Source: Leucobacter rhizosphaerae | Lineage (GTDB): Bacteria > Actinomycetota > Actinomycetes > Actinomycetales > Microbacteriaceae | Direction of reading: 5' to 3' | Length of the DNA: 64,000 nucleotides | Assembly: GCF_022919175.1 (NCBI RefSeq) | Contig: NZ_CP095043.1 | Coordinates: forward strand, 3,273,835 to 3,337,834 | Part shown: positions 18,268 through 25,541 of the stretch, piece after piece | Numbering within the stretch: position 1 is the first letter of the stretch | How the letters are laid out: every line of letters begins with the position of its first letter | The notes under the pieces: generated by a model | The model's database searches: none | Told to the model about the DNA's origin: nothing | Seen by the model: only the letters and a program-made list of their open reading frames with translations | Translations under genes and position numbers: made by a program

Positions 18268-19415
18268 CTTTGAAAGAACTTCTCGAGCGCCAAAGTAGCG
18301 TCCGGAGCATCCGCCAGCCGCTGCGCATAGTGCGCCTTCGTCACCCTCTCATCGGAGTGGCCCAGCTGATCGCGTGCAGCCTCGATGCCCATGTCGTCAC
18401 GCAGCAACGTCGCGACAGCCTTGCGGAACGACTTCGGGGTAAGCCCCTCGAACTGGGTTCCCTTAACTGCCTCGCGCCACTCTCGACGCAGGTTGTGCGG
18501 CCACCTGTGCGTCCCTGTGGAGGACGGAAAGACGATCGGGCAGTAGGAGGCGGCACGTCGTTCCTGCAGCGTGAGAGCGGCCGCTGGGGGCAGTGTGAGC
18601 CTCCGCATCCCAGCGTCGCTCTTCGTGAACTTCTGTCTTTCGAGCTTGCCCGCTTCATTCACGATCAGGGTTGCCTCGATGCTGACCTTCGTCACATCGG
18701 TTCCGATTTCCACGCTCGGCCATTCAAGCGCCAGGAGTTCCGCCGTGCGCGCACCTGTCGCGAGGTAAAGCCCGATGAGGTCATGCAGATACGCCGGCCT
18801 TCCGCGCTCGATCAGGGCCGCGTCGTGGGCCTTAAGGAACGGCAGTAGATCCCGGATCATTGCCAGGCTTGGTGCTGCAGGCGTGCTCTTCGTCGCAGGC
18901 ACGGGCGCGGTGTTCTTCGCGCGATTGAAGTCCACGAGGCCGTGGCGCAGAGCAAGTTCGAACGCGTTCACCAGAATGGTGCGCACTGTCCGTGCGGTTC
19001 CGGGGCCATGGTTCTTCGTCGTGAGCTTCACGAACCGATCCATCTTCGAAACCGTCGCTTCACGAATCCGCACCGACCCGATGCCAGGTGTGATCGTTGA
19101 CGCTGCTCGCTGAGAGTAGGTCCGCAGAGTCGCGGCCGCATACCTTCCCGCGGATCGTGCTTCGTCCAGCCACTCGGCGATCAGCTGGTCGACCGTGGAG
19201 TCGGGGGAGAGCGCTGCGTGTTCGTCCTCAATGTGGCGGGTCTTGAGTGCATGCTGCAGGTTCTGTTCAGCTTCGGAGAGTGTTCGCCCGATGCGTTGCA
19301 CTTTCCGGGTGATGCCGTCCGCATCCCGGTAGCGGGTGAATGCTGTGGGCGTGCCGTTGACCTTCTTGCGGGTGATCTTGCCGTGTGTCTCGAGCACGAG
19401 GGGTGCGCGCGCCAC
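18258..19415 (-). CDS. int: Tyrosine-type site-specific integrase
   Basis: 385 aa. Arm-binding/AP2-like N-terminus (KITRKKVNGTPTAFTRYRDA), core-binding SAM-like domain (~60-150), and a catalytic domain with box I LYLATGARTAELLALEW, box II TPKSFRKAVATLL, then LGHSDERVTKAHYAQ with His and nucleophile Tyr. Box II has Lys where His is usual in HxxR. GTG 19415 overlaps the stop of the ImmA-like gene (TAGTG), indicating coupled translation. It sits beside attL, reading toward it. Confidence 0.93.
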   Translation of the reverse strand: MARAPLVLETHGKITRKKVNGTPTAFTRYRDADGITRKVQRIGRTLSEAEQNLQHALKTRHIEDEHAALSPDSTVDQLIAEWLDEARSAGRYAAATLRTYSQRAASTITPGIGSVRIREATVSKMDRFVKLTTKNHGPGTARTVRTILVNAFELALRHGLVDFNRAKNTAPVPATKSTPAAPSLAMIRDLLPFLKAHDAALIERGRPAYLHDLIGLYLATGARTAELLALEWPSVEIGTDVTKVSIEATLIVNEAGKLERQKFTKSDAGMRRLTLPPAAALTLQERRAASYCPIVFPSSTGTHRWPHNLRREWREAVKGTQFEGLTPKSFRKAVATLLRDDMGIEAARDQLGHSDERVTKAHYAQRLADAPDATLALEKFFQSAE

Positions 19416-19864
19416 TACGCCACCTCGAAACGCCGCGCCCACTGCCCGACGCCCATCTTTGCGCCGACGTAGAGGCTGTCGCCCACTCGGTTCAGGGTGC
19501 GCTTGAACGCGTGGATCGTCTTGTCGAGCACGTAGAGGTCGACCGCCATGGCATCAACCTTCCCGTTATGGCGCTGCTCAGACTCCCGAAACGCGTCCGG
19601 GTCGATCAGGAAGTGCGCCGCCCATTCGTCGGCGCGGTCCTCCTGCCGCTGGTGAATGTGGGGAAGCATCGACGGCTCATCTCCCATCGTTGCGTGCCCA
19701 AGCTCGTGCCCAAAGGTGTGGCGTGTCTTGCGTGGGGTCATGCCGTCCTGCAGTCGGATTAGCTTGAGCTCGTGGCAGTAGTCGCCGTTGCGTCGCAGGT
19801 GCCGAAGATCGGTGAACTCTACCTGCACGCCTAGCTCCATTGCGTAGTCGTAAAGGGCTTCCAC
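19415..19864 (-). CDS. ImmA/IrrE family metallopeptidase
   Basis: 149 aa with zinc-protease motif HELGH at 53-57 and a downstream Glu in EDRADEWAAHFL. The family cleaves a neighbouring phage or ICE repressor on induction (ImmA-ImmR of ICEBs1), and here the XRE repressor gene is immediately upstream, 9 bp away. Probable role: anti-repressor controlling the lysogenic switch. Confidence 0.9.
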   Translation of the reverse strand: MEALYDYAMELGVQVEFTDLRHLRRNGDYCHELKLIRLQDGMTPRKTRHTFGHELGHATMGDEPSMLPHIHQRQEDRADEWAAHFLIDPDAFRESEQRHNGKVDAMAVDLYVLDKTIHAFKRTLNRVGDSLYVGAKMGVGQWARRFEVA

Positions 19865-19873
19865 GTTTCCTCC

Positions 19874-20284
19874 CTAGATCCCGTCTTGGTCTTCGCCTGA
19901 TTCGTCGTTCTCATCAACACTGTCTGCGACTCGTTTTAGGCGATCCTCGTGGAGCTCGGCATTCTGCCCGAAGCCACCGACAATCACATTTGATTCGGGT
20001 TCTGCGGGGTAAGAGAAACCGTCGCGCTCGCCGAACTCGAAGCATAGGCGGCTGTATGCGTCTTCGACGAGGCCTTGGGGCTCGAGGTCGATGGCTTCGC
20101 ACGCTTCGACAAAAACGCTCAACGGAATCTCAACCTTGCCATTCAGCCAGCGGTTGAACGCCGCCGGGCTCCGTCCGATGGCGTCCGCGACGGATTTTGC
20201 GGTATGGCCTTGGCGGATGATCTTGCCCTTCAGCTCGAGTCCAAGGTAACGGGCAAACGTCTCTGAGCGCTGGCGATTGTTCAT
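19874..20284 (-). CDS. Prophage repressor, XRE helix-turn-helix family
   Basis: 136 aa; HTH at ~20-60 (IIRQGHTAKSVADAIGRSPA, then AFNRWLNGKVEIP). The acidic C-terminal half lacks a LexA-type serine peptidase, consistent with inactivation by the adjacent ImmA-like protease. ATG 20284 chosen. Divergent from the Cro-like gene across a 96-bp operator region. Confidence 0.85.
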   Translation of the reverse strand: MNNRQRSETFARYLGLELKGKIIRQGHTAKSVADAIGRSPAAFNRWLNGKVEIPLSVFVEACEAIDLEPQGLVEDAYSRLCFEFGERDGFSYPAEPESNVIVGGFGQNAELHEDRLKRVADSVDENDESGEDQDGI

Positions 20285-20380
20285 ATAAGCATCATACTGC
20301 TCATTTTGGACAACGCAAGTGTCCGTATTGGTAAACGAACTGGCTTGCGGATTGCTCGAATAGGTATCAGACTTGTTCAC
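20285..20380. promoter_or_regulatory. Lysis-lysogeny operator region
   Basis: 96-bp gap between divergent repressor and Cro-like genes. It contains an inverted repeat GGACA-acgcaag-TGTCC (20308-20324) and AT-rich stretches. Candidate -10-like sequences are present on both strands but none is convincing with its -35. Confidence 0.5.
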
Positions 20381-20626
20381 ATGAGCAATCAACGAACCGG
20401 CAGCAGCGCAGCAGCGGTCCAGGAAGCAATCGAAGATTCCGGACGCACCAAGCGGTCTATCTCGGATGAAACCGGCATCCCGTACCCCACCCTGAACCGC
20501 AAGCTCGCGGAGAAGGCGGAGTTCAAGTTCAGCGAACTGCTTCTTATCGCGGAAGCCTTGGGTGTTCCCCCGTGGAAGTTCACCCCGAGCATCTTCACGC
20601 GGCCAGCTGCGGCGGTAGCGGCATGA
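20381..20626 (+). CDS. Cro-like helix-turn-helix protein
   Basis: 81 aa, essentially one HTH domain (RSISDETGIPYPTLNRKLAE). First gene of the rightward early operon, positioned as a Cro or early regulator opposing the repressor. ATG 20381 is chosen over upstream in-frame starts that lie in the operator. Confidence 0.75.
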   Translation: MSNQRTGSSAAAVQEAIEDSGRTKRSISDETGIPYPTLNRKLAEKAEFKFSELLLIAEALGVPPWKFTPSIFTRPAAAVAA

Positions 20627-20844
20627 GCACCGGCTTCGCGGGTACGAGCTACGAGCCCACCTGGACAACGAGGCAAGTGGCGGAGTTTCTGGGTCTGGCG
20701 GTGCAGACCGTGTACAACTCGCTCGGCAACGTCGAGGGGTTTCCAAAGCCGCGAAAGCAAGGCCGACTAAACGCATTCATTCCGTCCGAAGTGGCGGAGT
20801 ACCGGGCAAAGTCGCTCGGACTGAACGAGACGGAGGGAATCTGA
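20623..20844 (+). CDS. AlpA/excisionase-like DNA-binding protein
   Basis: 73 aa, winged-helix/MerR-like HTH: WTTRQVAEFLGLAVQTVYNS, then a wing with PRKQGRLNAFIPSEVAEYRA. Proteins of this type act as excisionases or early regulators. ATGA overlap with the previous gene. Confidence 0.7.
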   Translation: MSTGFAGTSYEPTWTTRQVAEFLGLAVQTVYNSLGNVEGFPKPRKQGRLNAFIPSEVAEYRAKSLGLNETEGI

Positions 20845-21143
20845 TGAGCAGCATGGTTTTGGATGGTGTGGCGGCGCGGTCGCGGTCTACGGATCCGGTG
20901 ACGTCGGTGGACGCCGGCCGTTCGGCACGGTTGTGTGCGTCTCAGGCGGCTGTCATGGCGTGCATGACTGGTGGCCGGAATCGCACTCAAGGGGAGCTTG
21001 AGTATCTGCTTCCCGGGTGGTCGCCTTCGCGGATTCGGGCGGCGGTGACGGAGCTGGAGGCGGATGGTCTGGTGGTTCGTACTGAGCGGACGCGGCTGAC
21101 GAAGTACGGGCGTGCGGCGCAGGTTTGGGAAGCTGCCGCCTGA
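20844..21143 (+). CDS. Winged-helix DNA-binding protein
   Basis: 99 aa; C-terminal half is a winged helix (TQGELEYLLPGWSPSRIRAA, then LEADGLVVRTERTRLTKYG) like MarR/GntR DNA-binding domains. TGATG overlap with the upstream gene. Common early actinophage gene; precise role unknown. Confidence 0.65.
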   Translation: MSSMVLDGVAARSRSTDPVTSVDAGRSARLCASQAAVMACMTGGRNRTQGELEYLLPGWSPSRIRAAVTELEADGLVVRTERTRLTKYGRAAQVWEAAA

Positions 21144-21146
21144 TCT

Positions 21147-21421
21147 GAACCGCAAGGTTCGACCCCATTGGTGGTGGGGGTCTAACAAGTGCACCTAAAA
21201 ACGGGCCGGTCGGCCTCATAACTGGCCGGTTCACGACACATAGCTTTGCCCCTACTGATAGGGGTCGCGCGGATTCTGATCCCCACCCGGGTCGCCAGTT
21301 ACGTAGCGCCGAAGCGTTTAACAGATCGCCAGTTCCCGTCTTAGTTGACGTTGGTCCGCATCGTGGTGGGTGCGCTTCGGGGGTTGTGGTGGTGGGAAAG
21401 TCCTGCGGTATGTCCCGCAGG
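21147..21421 (+). other. Gene-free stretch with an array of short hairpins
   Basis: The ~320-bp gap holds no credible gene but at least four compact stem-loops: GAACC-gcaa-GGTTC (21147-21160), GACCCC...GGGGTC (21161-21182), CCCCTA-ctga-TAGGGG (21249-21264) and CCTGCGG...CCGCAGG (21402-21421), with CGGCC/GGCCG at 21211-21228. It could be a structured leader RNA or terminators/attenuators in the early transcript. Confidence 0.5.
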
Positions 21422-21460
21422 CAATTCATGGTGCGGAGGTGAGGTGACTCTGCCGCGCCA

Positions 21461-21534
21461 GGCGGTGCATTGGTGGCGCGTGACCTAGGCGAAAGACCGG
21501 GCGCGCGTTGCGGGTTCGAATCCCGTCACCGCCA
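21461..21534 (+). ncRNA. tRNA-like element 1 (no recognisable anticodon arm)
   Basis: 74 nt. Perfect 7-bp acceptor GGCGGTG/CACCGCC with discriminator A, and T-arm GCGGG-TTCGAAT-CCCGT with intact TTCGAAT. The middle (GGCGCGTGACC...CGGGCGCGC) folds as one long hairpin instead of D and anticodon arms; there is no 7-nt loop with U33. It lies 31 bp before the next gene start. Confidence 0.7.
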
Positions 21535-21565
21535 CTACACGACACACAGGAAAGGCGGTTCTGAG

Positions 21566-22069
21566 ATGGGAAGCAAGAAAGCGGTTGCGATCGAATGCGA
21601 TCAGACGGGGGAGATGCTGTTGCTGCGACAGGGGGATTCCATTGGCGAATACCCTCATGGCCGGTTCCCGCGGCGGTTTGAGTTCTCTGGCGCAGTGATT
21701 ACGGATGCGTGGAAGCATGCGCACACTCTCGGGTGGCGTTCTTGGACGCTCCGCAACGCGGATGGCGGGTTCGCCGAATGCCCTCCGCCTGTAGATGACC
21801 GCCGAGCTCGGTGGGTTTCTGGAGGTTGGGTTACCGCGCCTGGCGTAGACCCGGACCCGCCTTACTCGGTGGCGGCGCTCGCTGAGATTGAACGGCGAGA
21901 TCGTGATGCTAATCGGTGGGCCGAGTGGGAGGCGCAGCGCGCTTCGAACCTCGACTCGCAGATTGAACGCATGCAAGCCGAGGTTGACCGACTCGTCGCA
22001 GCCCGGGGAAATAGCAATTCCTCCGACGGGCCGACAGTGGGTCATTTGATCTCGCGGGGAGCAGCATGA
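21566..22069 (+). CDS. Phage protein of unknown function
   Basis: 167 aa. ATG 21566 follows GGAAAGG; upstream in-frame starts would run into the tRNA-like element. N-terminal half basic with aromatic residues; C-terminal ~50 residues form a likely coiled coil (DSQIERMQAEVDRLVAARG). No family recognised. ATGA overlap with the next gene. Confidence 0.65.
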   Translation: MGSKKAVAIECDQTGEMLLLRQGDSIGEYPHGRFPRRFEFSGAVITDAWKHAHTLGWRSWTLRNADGGFAECPPPVDDRRARWVSGGWVTAPGVDPDPPYSVAALAEIERRDRDANRWAEWEAQRASNLDSQIERMQAEVDRLVAARGNSNSSDGPTVGHLISRGAA

Positions 22070-22287
22070 GCACGAACTCGCGCCTGAGTGCGGAAGACAC
22101 GATTGCACGTGCGATCTGGGGCCTGCGTCTCATCGAGCCGATGCAAGTGATTCTCGCCAACGATGCCCATGCCATCGCGAAGGCTGCGCTCGCCGCACTA
22201 GACGAAGCGGGATACATGGAGTCAGGGCAGGAACCCGAACCGGCAGGTTATGGGTATGTCTACCGCGCAAGTGACATTCAGGGCTGA
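22066..22287 (+). CDS. Small phage protein of unknown function
   Basis: 73 aa, start overlapping the previous stop (ATGA). The pattern SAEDTIARAIWG...DAHAIAKAALAALDEAGY is seen in many small actinophage early proteins with no known function. Confidence 0.6.
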   Translation: MSTNSRLSAEDTIARAIWGLRLIEPMQVILANDAHAIAKAALAALDEAGYMESGQEPEPAGYGYVYRASDIQG

Positions 22288-22296
22288 CAGGTAACA

Positions 22297-22365
22297 GGCG
22301 GTGCATGGTGCTGGCGCATGACTGGGTTACCCGGTGCGTTGCGGGGTTCGAATCCTCGACCGTCA
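22297..22365 (+). ncRNA. tRNA-like element 2 (no anticodon arm)
   Basis: 69 nt, homologous to the element at 21461: identical first ten bases GGCGGTGCAT, conserved GGCGCATGAC, and GTTGCGGG before TTCGAATCC. Acceptor GGCGGT/ACCGTC (one G-U), T-arm CGGGG-TTCGAAT-CCTCG. Middle folds as GCGCA-tga-CTGGG-tta-CCCGG-TGCGT. It lies 34 bp before the next gene. Confidence 0.65.
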
Positions 22366-22399
22366 CGGCGGATAGTCCGCTTTCAACGAGGGAGGCGAA

Positions 22400-22660
22400 G
22401 TGAAGGAGATCTACGAGAAGAAGGCTGCTGAGGCGGCGAAGATGGCGCGCATGAATCGGGGCTTTGGCTGGTTTTACTTGGTCATGACTGTGGCGAATGT
22501 CGGGGCCGCAGTCGGCCAGATCGTGTTTGGCAATCCTCCAATCAATCTCATCGTTGCGGCAGTGACGGCGGCGATGTGGCTGATGAACAAGCGCACGGTG
22601 AGCGGGTACGAGCAGTCGGCCCGCGATTACCGGAGCGCTGCGAACGCCTCGATCTTCTGA
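22400..22660 (+). CDS. Small phage membrane protein
   Basis: 86 aa, GTG start preceded by GGGAGG. Charged N-terminus, then two transmembrane helices (~24-46 and ~50-66) and a basic C-terminus. Function unknown; early-operon position suggests host takeover or superinfection interference rather than lysis. Confidence 0.65.
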   Translation: MKEIYEKKAAEAAKMARMNRGFGWFYLVMTVANVGAAVGQIVFGNPPINLIVAAVTAAMWLMNKRTVSGYEQSARDYRSAANASIF

Positions 22661-22749
22661 ATGGTTAGCCCGTGAGCCTGGGATTGGTTGTGGAGGCGTA
22701 GAACCTCCCACGGGCACGGACGCTCGATTGCGTCTATTTCGCATCCACT

Positions 22750-22855
22750 GGGGTGGTTGCAGGGCATGGGTGGTTGTCCGATGGGAGGGGCTGCGTAGCG
22801 GTCGTACCTAGATGGGTGGTGGCGGGATGGAACGACCCGTCATCGCATCCACCCC
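22750..22855 (+). ncRNA. Possible third, more degenerate tRNA-like element
   Basis: Terminal 7-bp pairing GGGGTGG/CCACCCC encloses a GCGGG...CCCGT stem identical to the T-stem of element 1, but the loop is ATGGAACGA, not TTCGAAT. Ends 18 bp before a small gene, the same placement as elements 1 and 2. Speculative. Confidence 0.3.
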
Positions 22856-22873
22856 TCAAGTTTTGGAGGCGTG

Positions 22874-22957
22874 ATGGAAGCGGTTCTTGTTGCTGCTGTG
22901 GTCCCGTTTTGGGTGCTGGTGGCTGGTTTGTATTCGTTGGTGGAGAGGTGGAAGTGA
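22874..22957 (+). CDS. 27-aa membrane micropeptide
   Basis: MEAVLVAAVVPFWVLVAGLY followed by SLVERWK: one transmembrane helix with a charged tail. GGAGG precedes the ATG by 5 nt and the stop overlaps the next start (TGATG). Confidence 0.55.
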   Translation: MEAVLVAAVVPFWVLVAGLYSLVERWK

Positions 22958-23124
22958 TGGCTCGTCAGGTGACGGTGTATCCGGATGACAGTGAGGTTGA
23001 GCAGTGGGCGTCGTTGCAACTCGCGGCCTTGCTGGTGAATGGGGAGTTGGGTGTTCTGTTGCGGGAGTTCGTGGGGGAGACGTACGAGGGCGTGATTGAG
23101 CGTGCGGTGGCGTCTCGTGAATAG
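22957..23124 (+). CDS. Small phage protein of unknown function
   Basis: 55 aa, mixed charge, MARQVTVYPDDSEVEQWASL start. Start overlaps the preceding stop; its own stop overlaps the next GTG. No family recognised. Confidence 0.6.
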   Translation: MARQVTVYPDDSEVEQWASLQLAALLVNGELGVLLREFVGETYEGVIERAVASRE

Positions 23125-23218
23125 GGGTTGGCGTCCGTTCTATCTGCTTGTCCTGTCGGCGGCGGCTCTCATCTTCGCGATGGGGGTCGCGCAGTTCTTT
23201 CTAGGGAGGTGGCCGTGA
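23117..23218 (+). CDS. 33-aa membrane micropeptide
   Basis: MNRGWRPFYLLVLSAAALIF then AMGVAQFFLGRWP: single transmembrane helix. GTG start inside the end of the previous gene (8-bp overlap), stop overlapping the next GTG (GTGA). Confidence 0.5.
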   Translation: MNRGWRPFYLLVLSAAALIFAMGVAQFFLGRWP

Positions 23219-23304
23219 ACGGGTTGAGTGTCCTGTTCTATGTCGCTGCTGGTGTAGCGATCTGGGTCATGTACTGGCGGGCGGTGCGCAATGAGCAGAA
23301 GTAG
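23215..23304 (+). CDS. 29-aa membrane micropeptide
   Basis: MNGLSVLFYVAAGVAIWVMY then WRAVRNEQK. Single transmembrane helix, GGGAGG upstream, start-stop overlap with the previous gene and 14-bp overlap with the following nuclease gene. Confidence 0.5.
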   Translation: MNGLSVLFYVAAGVAIWVMYWRAVRNEQK

Positions 23305-23665
23305 ATCGAGCGCGAAGCAGGCGGGTTCGTTGTTCGAGTCGCATGTGGCCGGGTTTCTTGCTGATGCTTTGGACGATGACCGTATTGAGCGGCGCGCGAA
23401 GAACGGCAGCAAGGACCGTGGCGATGTGGGCAGTGTGCGCACGATCGACGGGAAACGTGTGGTCGTGGAGTGCAAGGACTACGGCGGGCGTCTGCTCCCA
23501 TCTGAGTGGGTGCGTGAGGCGGAGATCGAGCGCGGCAACGATGACGCCGCGGTTGGTGTTGTGGTCGCGAAGCGACGCGGCAAGGGGCTGGCCCAGATGG
23601 GTGAGTCGTACGTGGTGATGACGTTGGCCGACCTGGCAGTGCTGCTAGGGGGCGAACGTGAGTAG
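23291..23665 (+). CDS. PD-(D/E)XK nuclease / Holliday-junction-resolvase-like protein
   Basis: 124 aa. Core motif RGDVGSVRTIDGKRVVVECKD supplies the Asp and E-x-K of a restriction-endonuclease-like fold, preceded by FESHVAGFLADAL (catalytic-fold Glu helix). Small phage members of this fold resolve branched DNA. Early-operon location fits recombination or replication. Confidence 0.7.
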   Translation: MSRSRSSAKQAGSLFESHVAGFLADALDDDRIERRAKNGSKDRGDVGSVRTIDGKRVVVECKDYGGRLLPSEWVREAEIERGNDDAAVGVVVAKRRGKGLAQMGESYVVMTLADLAVLLGGERE

Positions 23666-23801
23666 CTGCGGGTGCTCTGCGGGGAGCGCAGAGAACGGGT
23701 GGATGGAAACCCGATCAGAGGAATGCGAGCAAAAGGAACTTGATGCGTGGACTCGGGCATTGTCTCGGGTGCTCGTGATGGAGGCAGGAGAAGAGACATG
23801 A
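23658..23801 (+). CDS. Small acidic phage protein
   Basis: 47 aa, GTG start overlapping the preceding gene by 8 bp and stop overlapping the next ATG (ATGA). N-terminal CGC cluster and an acidic helical C-terminus. No family recognised. Confidence 0.45.
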   Translation: MSSCGCSAGSAENGWMETRSEECEQKELDAWTRALSRVLVMEAGEET

Positions 23802-24352
23802 GCGAGAAGTTCGTAGCAAGCAACGGGGTTGAGATCTCGCGCTGCGGAAGAGGTGTCTATGACGATAAGGGGCGACGCAACATCTCGATGTCAGATAGCG
23901 AGGTGGCTGCCTTGCGTGAGTTCTTCCTGCATGAGCGGGACACGGAACTCGGACGCTGGCGGTGGCCTGAGAACCCGGACTATGTCGTTTACCCGGTCGG
24001 GAATGTGCTTGTTGATGTTCTTCGGGAATCCTCCGCGACGAAAACTCTGCTTGGCCCCGGGCGGCTGCAAGGAGTGAGCCAAAAGCTGGCAGGTGACTGC
24101 CGAGCGGATGCGGCCCGTCATTTCTACGACGCCGCTACTGGCTACTTCGAGGCCCACCCTGAGCCGAAGCCGTGGCATGACGCGAAGCCCGGCGAGGTGT
24201 GGGTGGTTGAGAACCTCGATGGTGAGTACGCCTACACGGTCGATCCGGAACAGTTCTACGACAGCACGCGCGACTACGGCCTCGACCTAACGGACAAAGG
24301 CATCACGAGGGCTCGCCGTATTTGGCCGGAGGTGGTGTCTGATGACTCGTGA
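23798..24352 (+). CDS. Phage protein of unknown function
   Basis: 184 aa, soluble, rich in aromatic and charged residues (LGRWRWPENPDYVVY; PGEVWVVENLDGEYAYTVDP). ATG overlaps the upstream stop. No family recognised. Confidence 0.6.
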   Translation: MSEKFVASNGVEISRCGRGVYDDKGRRNISMSDSEVAALREFFLHERDTELGRWRWPENPDYVVYPVGNVLVDVLRESSATKTLLGPGRLQGVSQKLAGDCRADAARHFYDAATGYFEAHPEPKPWHDAKPGEVWVVENLDGEYAYTVDPEQFYDSTRDYGLDLTDKGITRARRIWPEVVSDDS

Positions 24353-24548
24353 GGTTCGTTCTGAGGTGAACCATGTGGGGGCTGGGTACTACGGTGCACC
24401 GGCCCCTTCTCATGTCACACGGTGTGTGCATTCGCGGAACCCGTTTGGTCATAACCCGGAGTGCAACTGCGGGTGGGCGCGCGTCCCCAGCACGCCGGTT
24501 GGTGAACCGGACTACCCGGTATCGCCGCACGAAAGGTGGTGGAAATGA
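24342..24548 (+). CDS. Small phage protein with Cys/His pairs
   Basis: 68 aa; TRCVHSRNPFGHNPECNCGW looks like a minimal zinc site. Overlaps both neighbours slightly. Function unknown. Confidence 0.55.
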   Translation: MTREVRSEVNHVGAGYYGAPAPSHVTRCVHSRNPFGHNPECNCGWARVPSTPVGEPDYPVSPHERWWK

Positions 24549-24703
24549 TGGCCAAGAACACTCGCGAGGTGGTGTGTCAGTACTGCGGGAAACCGTTCAA
24601 CACGGAACCCACGAATAAGCGGTTCTCGTTTCGGGCGAAACGGTTGTGCCGGGATTGCCGGTACGTGTTGCCGTTCGATCAACAGGAGGTATGGGCAGCA
24701 TGA
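24545..24703 (+). CDS. Small zinc-ribbon protein
   Basis: 52 aa with CQYCGKPF...CRDC, a classic CxxC-CxxC ribbon. Start overlaps the upstream stop (ATGATG) and stop overlaps the next ATG. Confidence 0.6.
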   Translation: MMAKNTREVVCQYCGKPFNTEPTNKRFSFRAKRLCRDCRYVLPFDQQEVWAA

Positions 24704-24951
24704 GCGAACAGCAGGAGATGGGTCAGGCGGTTCTTGACTCGGATGTCACACCAGCTGTCGTCATGGAATCGCCTGTCTGGGTGATGCGGGGCGGTGCGTA
24801 CTTGCTGGACGAGTACGCGGGAGTCCTTATCGACTCGGCTGGCAACTACTCGGTCAAGACACGTGGCAACCCGCGCGCGCTGGTGGCGGTACTACGGGCG
24901 ATCGCAGAAGAAATCGAAGAGAAGGTGGCAGGCGATGAGCAAACGAATTGA
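24700..24951 (+). CDS. Small phage protein of unknown function
   Basis: 83 aa; ATGA start overlap and GGAGG about 15 nt upstream. Acidic helical C-terminus (AIAEEIEEKVAGDE). No family recognised. Confidence 0.55.
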   Translation: MSEQQEMGQAVLDSDVTPAVVMESPVWVMRGGAYLLDEYAGVLIDSAGNYSVKTRGNPRALVAVLRAIAEEIEEKVAGDEQTN

Positions 24952-25210
24952 CCACGCTGAGCAAGCGCGCACCCTGCTGGAGCCGCTTGACAGTCGCTAT
25001 TCCGACTTCGACCGGGTGCAGTTTGTCGCTGAAGCTCATGTTCACGCGACTCTCGCCATGGTGGAGCAACAACGTATCGCGAACATCATTGCTCTCTATC
25101 ATCATGATCCCGAAAAGCAGACTGGCGGGTCGGCTTCAGACTTCGCGAATGAGGCTTGGGATCATCTCGCGGACGGTCCCATCCGGCAGGCGTTGGGGCT
25201 GGACAAATGA
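24935..25210 (+). CDS. Small phage protein of unknown function
   Basis: 91 aa, ATG 24935 inside the end of the previous gene. Helical, HAEQARTLLEPLDSRYSD... then EAHVHATLAMVEQQRIANII, a pattern common in actinophage early proteins. Function unknown. Confidence 0.55.
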   Translation: MSKRIDHAEQARTLLEPLDSRYSDFDRVQFVAEAHVHATLAMVEQQRIANIIALYHHDPEKQTGGSASDFANEAWDHLADGPIRQALGLDK

Positions 25211-25398
25211 GCCGCGACACCAAGAAGCGCGAGCTCATCGCGGAGGCCGCGAAGCATAGTGAGGGCGAGCCTCGGCGATGTGGCTGCGGGCGTCCGGGAT
25301 GCGATGGGCAAACGTTCTGCGCATGGTGCGGAGACGAATGGCCCTGCCTGACGCGCCGTCTCGCTGATGCGCTGGACGAGATCGAGGTGCCCGCATGA
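25207..25398 (+). CDS. Small cysteine-rich phage protein
   Basis: 63 aa with CGCGRPGCDGQTFCAWCGDE, probably zinc-binding. ATGA overlap at both ends. Confidence 0.55.
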   Translation: MSRDTKKRELIAEAAKHSEGEPRRCGCGRPGCDGQTFCAWCGDEWPCLTRRLADALDEIEVPA

Positions 25399-25541
25399 CT
25401 CGCGACACCGTGTTTGAGGATGCTGAAGGTGACGGCGACCGGGACGTGTACGACGACCGGCACGCCTGGTACGAGTCCATGTGGTTCGACGCGAACGTCG
25501 ACATGGCACGAGAGGAGCGGAAACTTGGCAATGAAGCGTGA
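25395..25541 (+). CDS. Small acidic phage protein
   Basis: 48 aa, strongly acidic (Asp/Glu/Trp-rich, DGDRDVYDDRHAWYESMWFD). Start overlaps the preceding stop; end overlaps the RecE-like gene start by 11 bp. No family recognised. Confidence 0.5.
   Translation: MTRDTVFEDAEGDGDRDVYDDRHAWYESMWFDANVDMAREERKLGNEA

Noticed and set aside
19415..20284. Toxin-antitoxin pair (protease plus XRE)
   Set aside because: HELGH protease next to an XRE repressor and integrase is the ImmA/ImmR lysogeny switch; a COG2856-type TA reading is less likely here.
21461..21534. Functional ordinary tRNA gene
   Set aside because: No D-arm or anticodon loop with U33 can be drawn; only acceptor and T-arm are tRNA-like.
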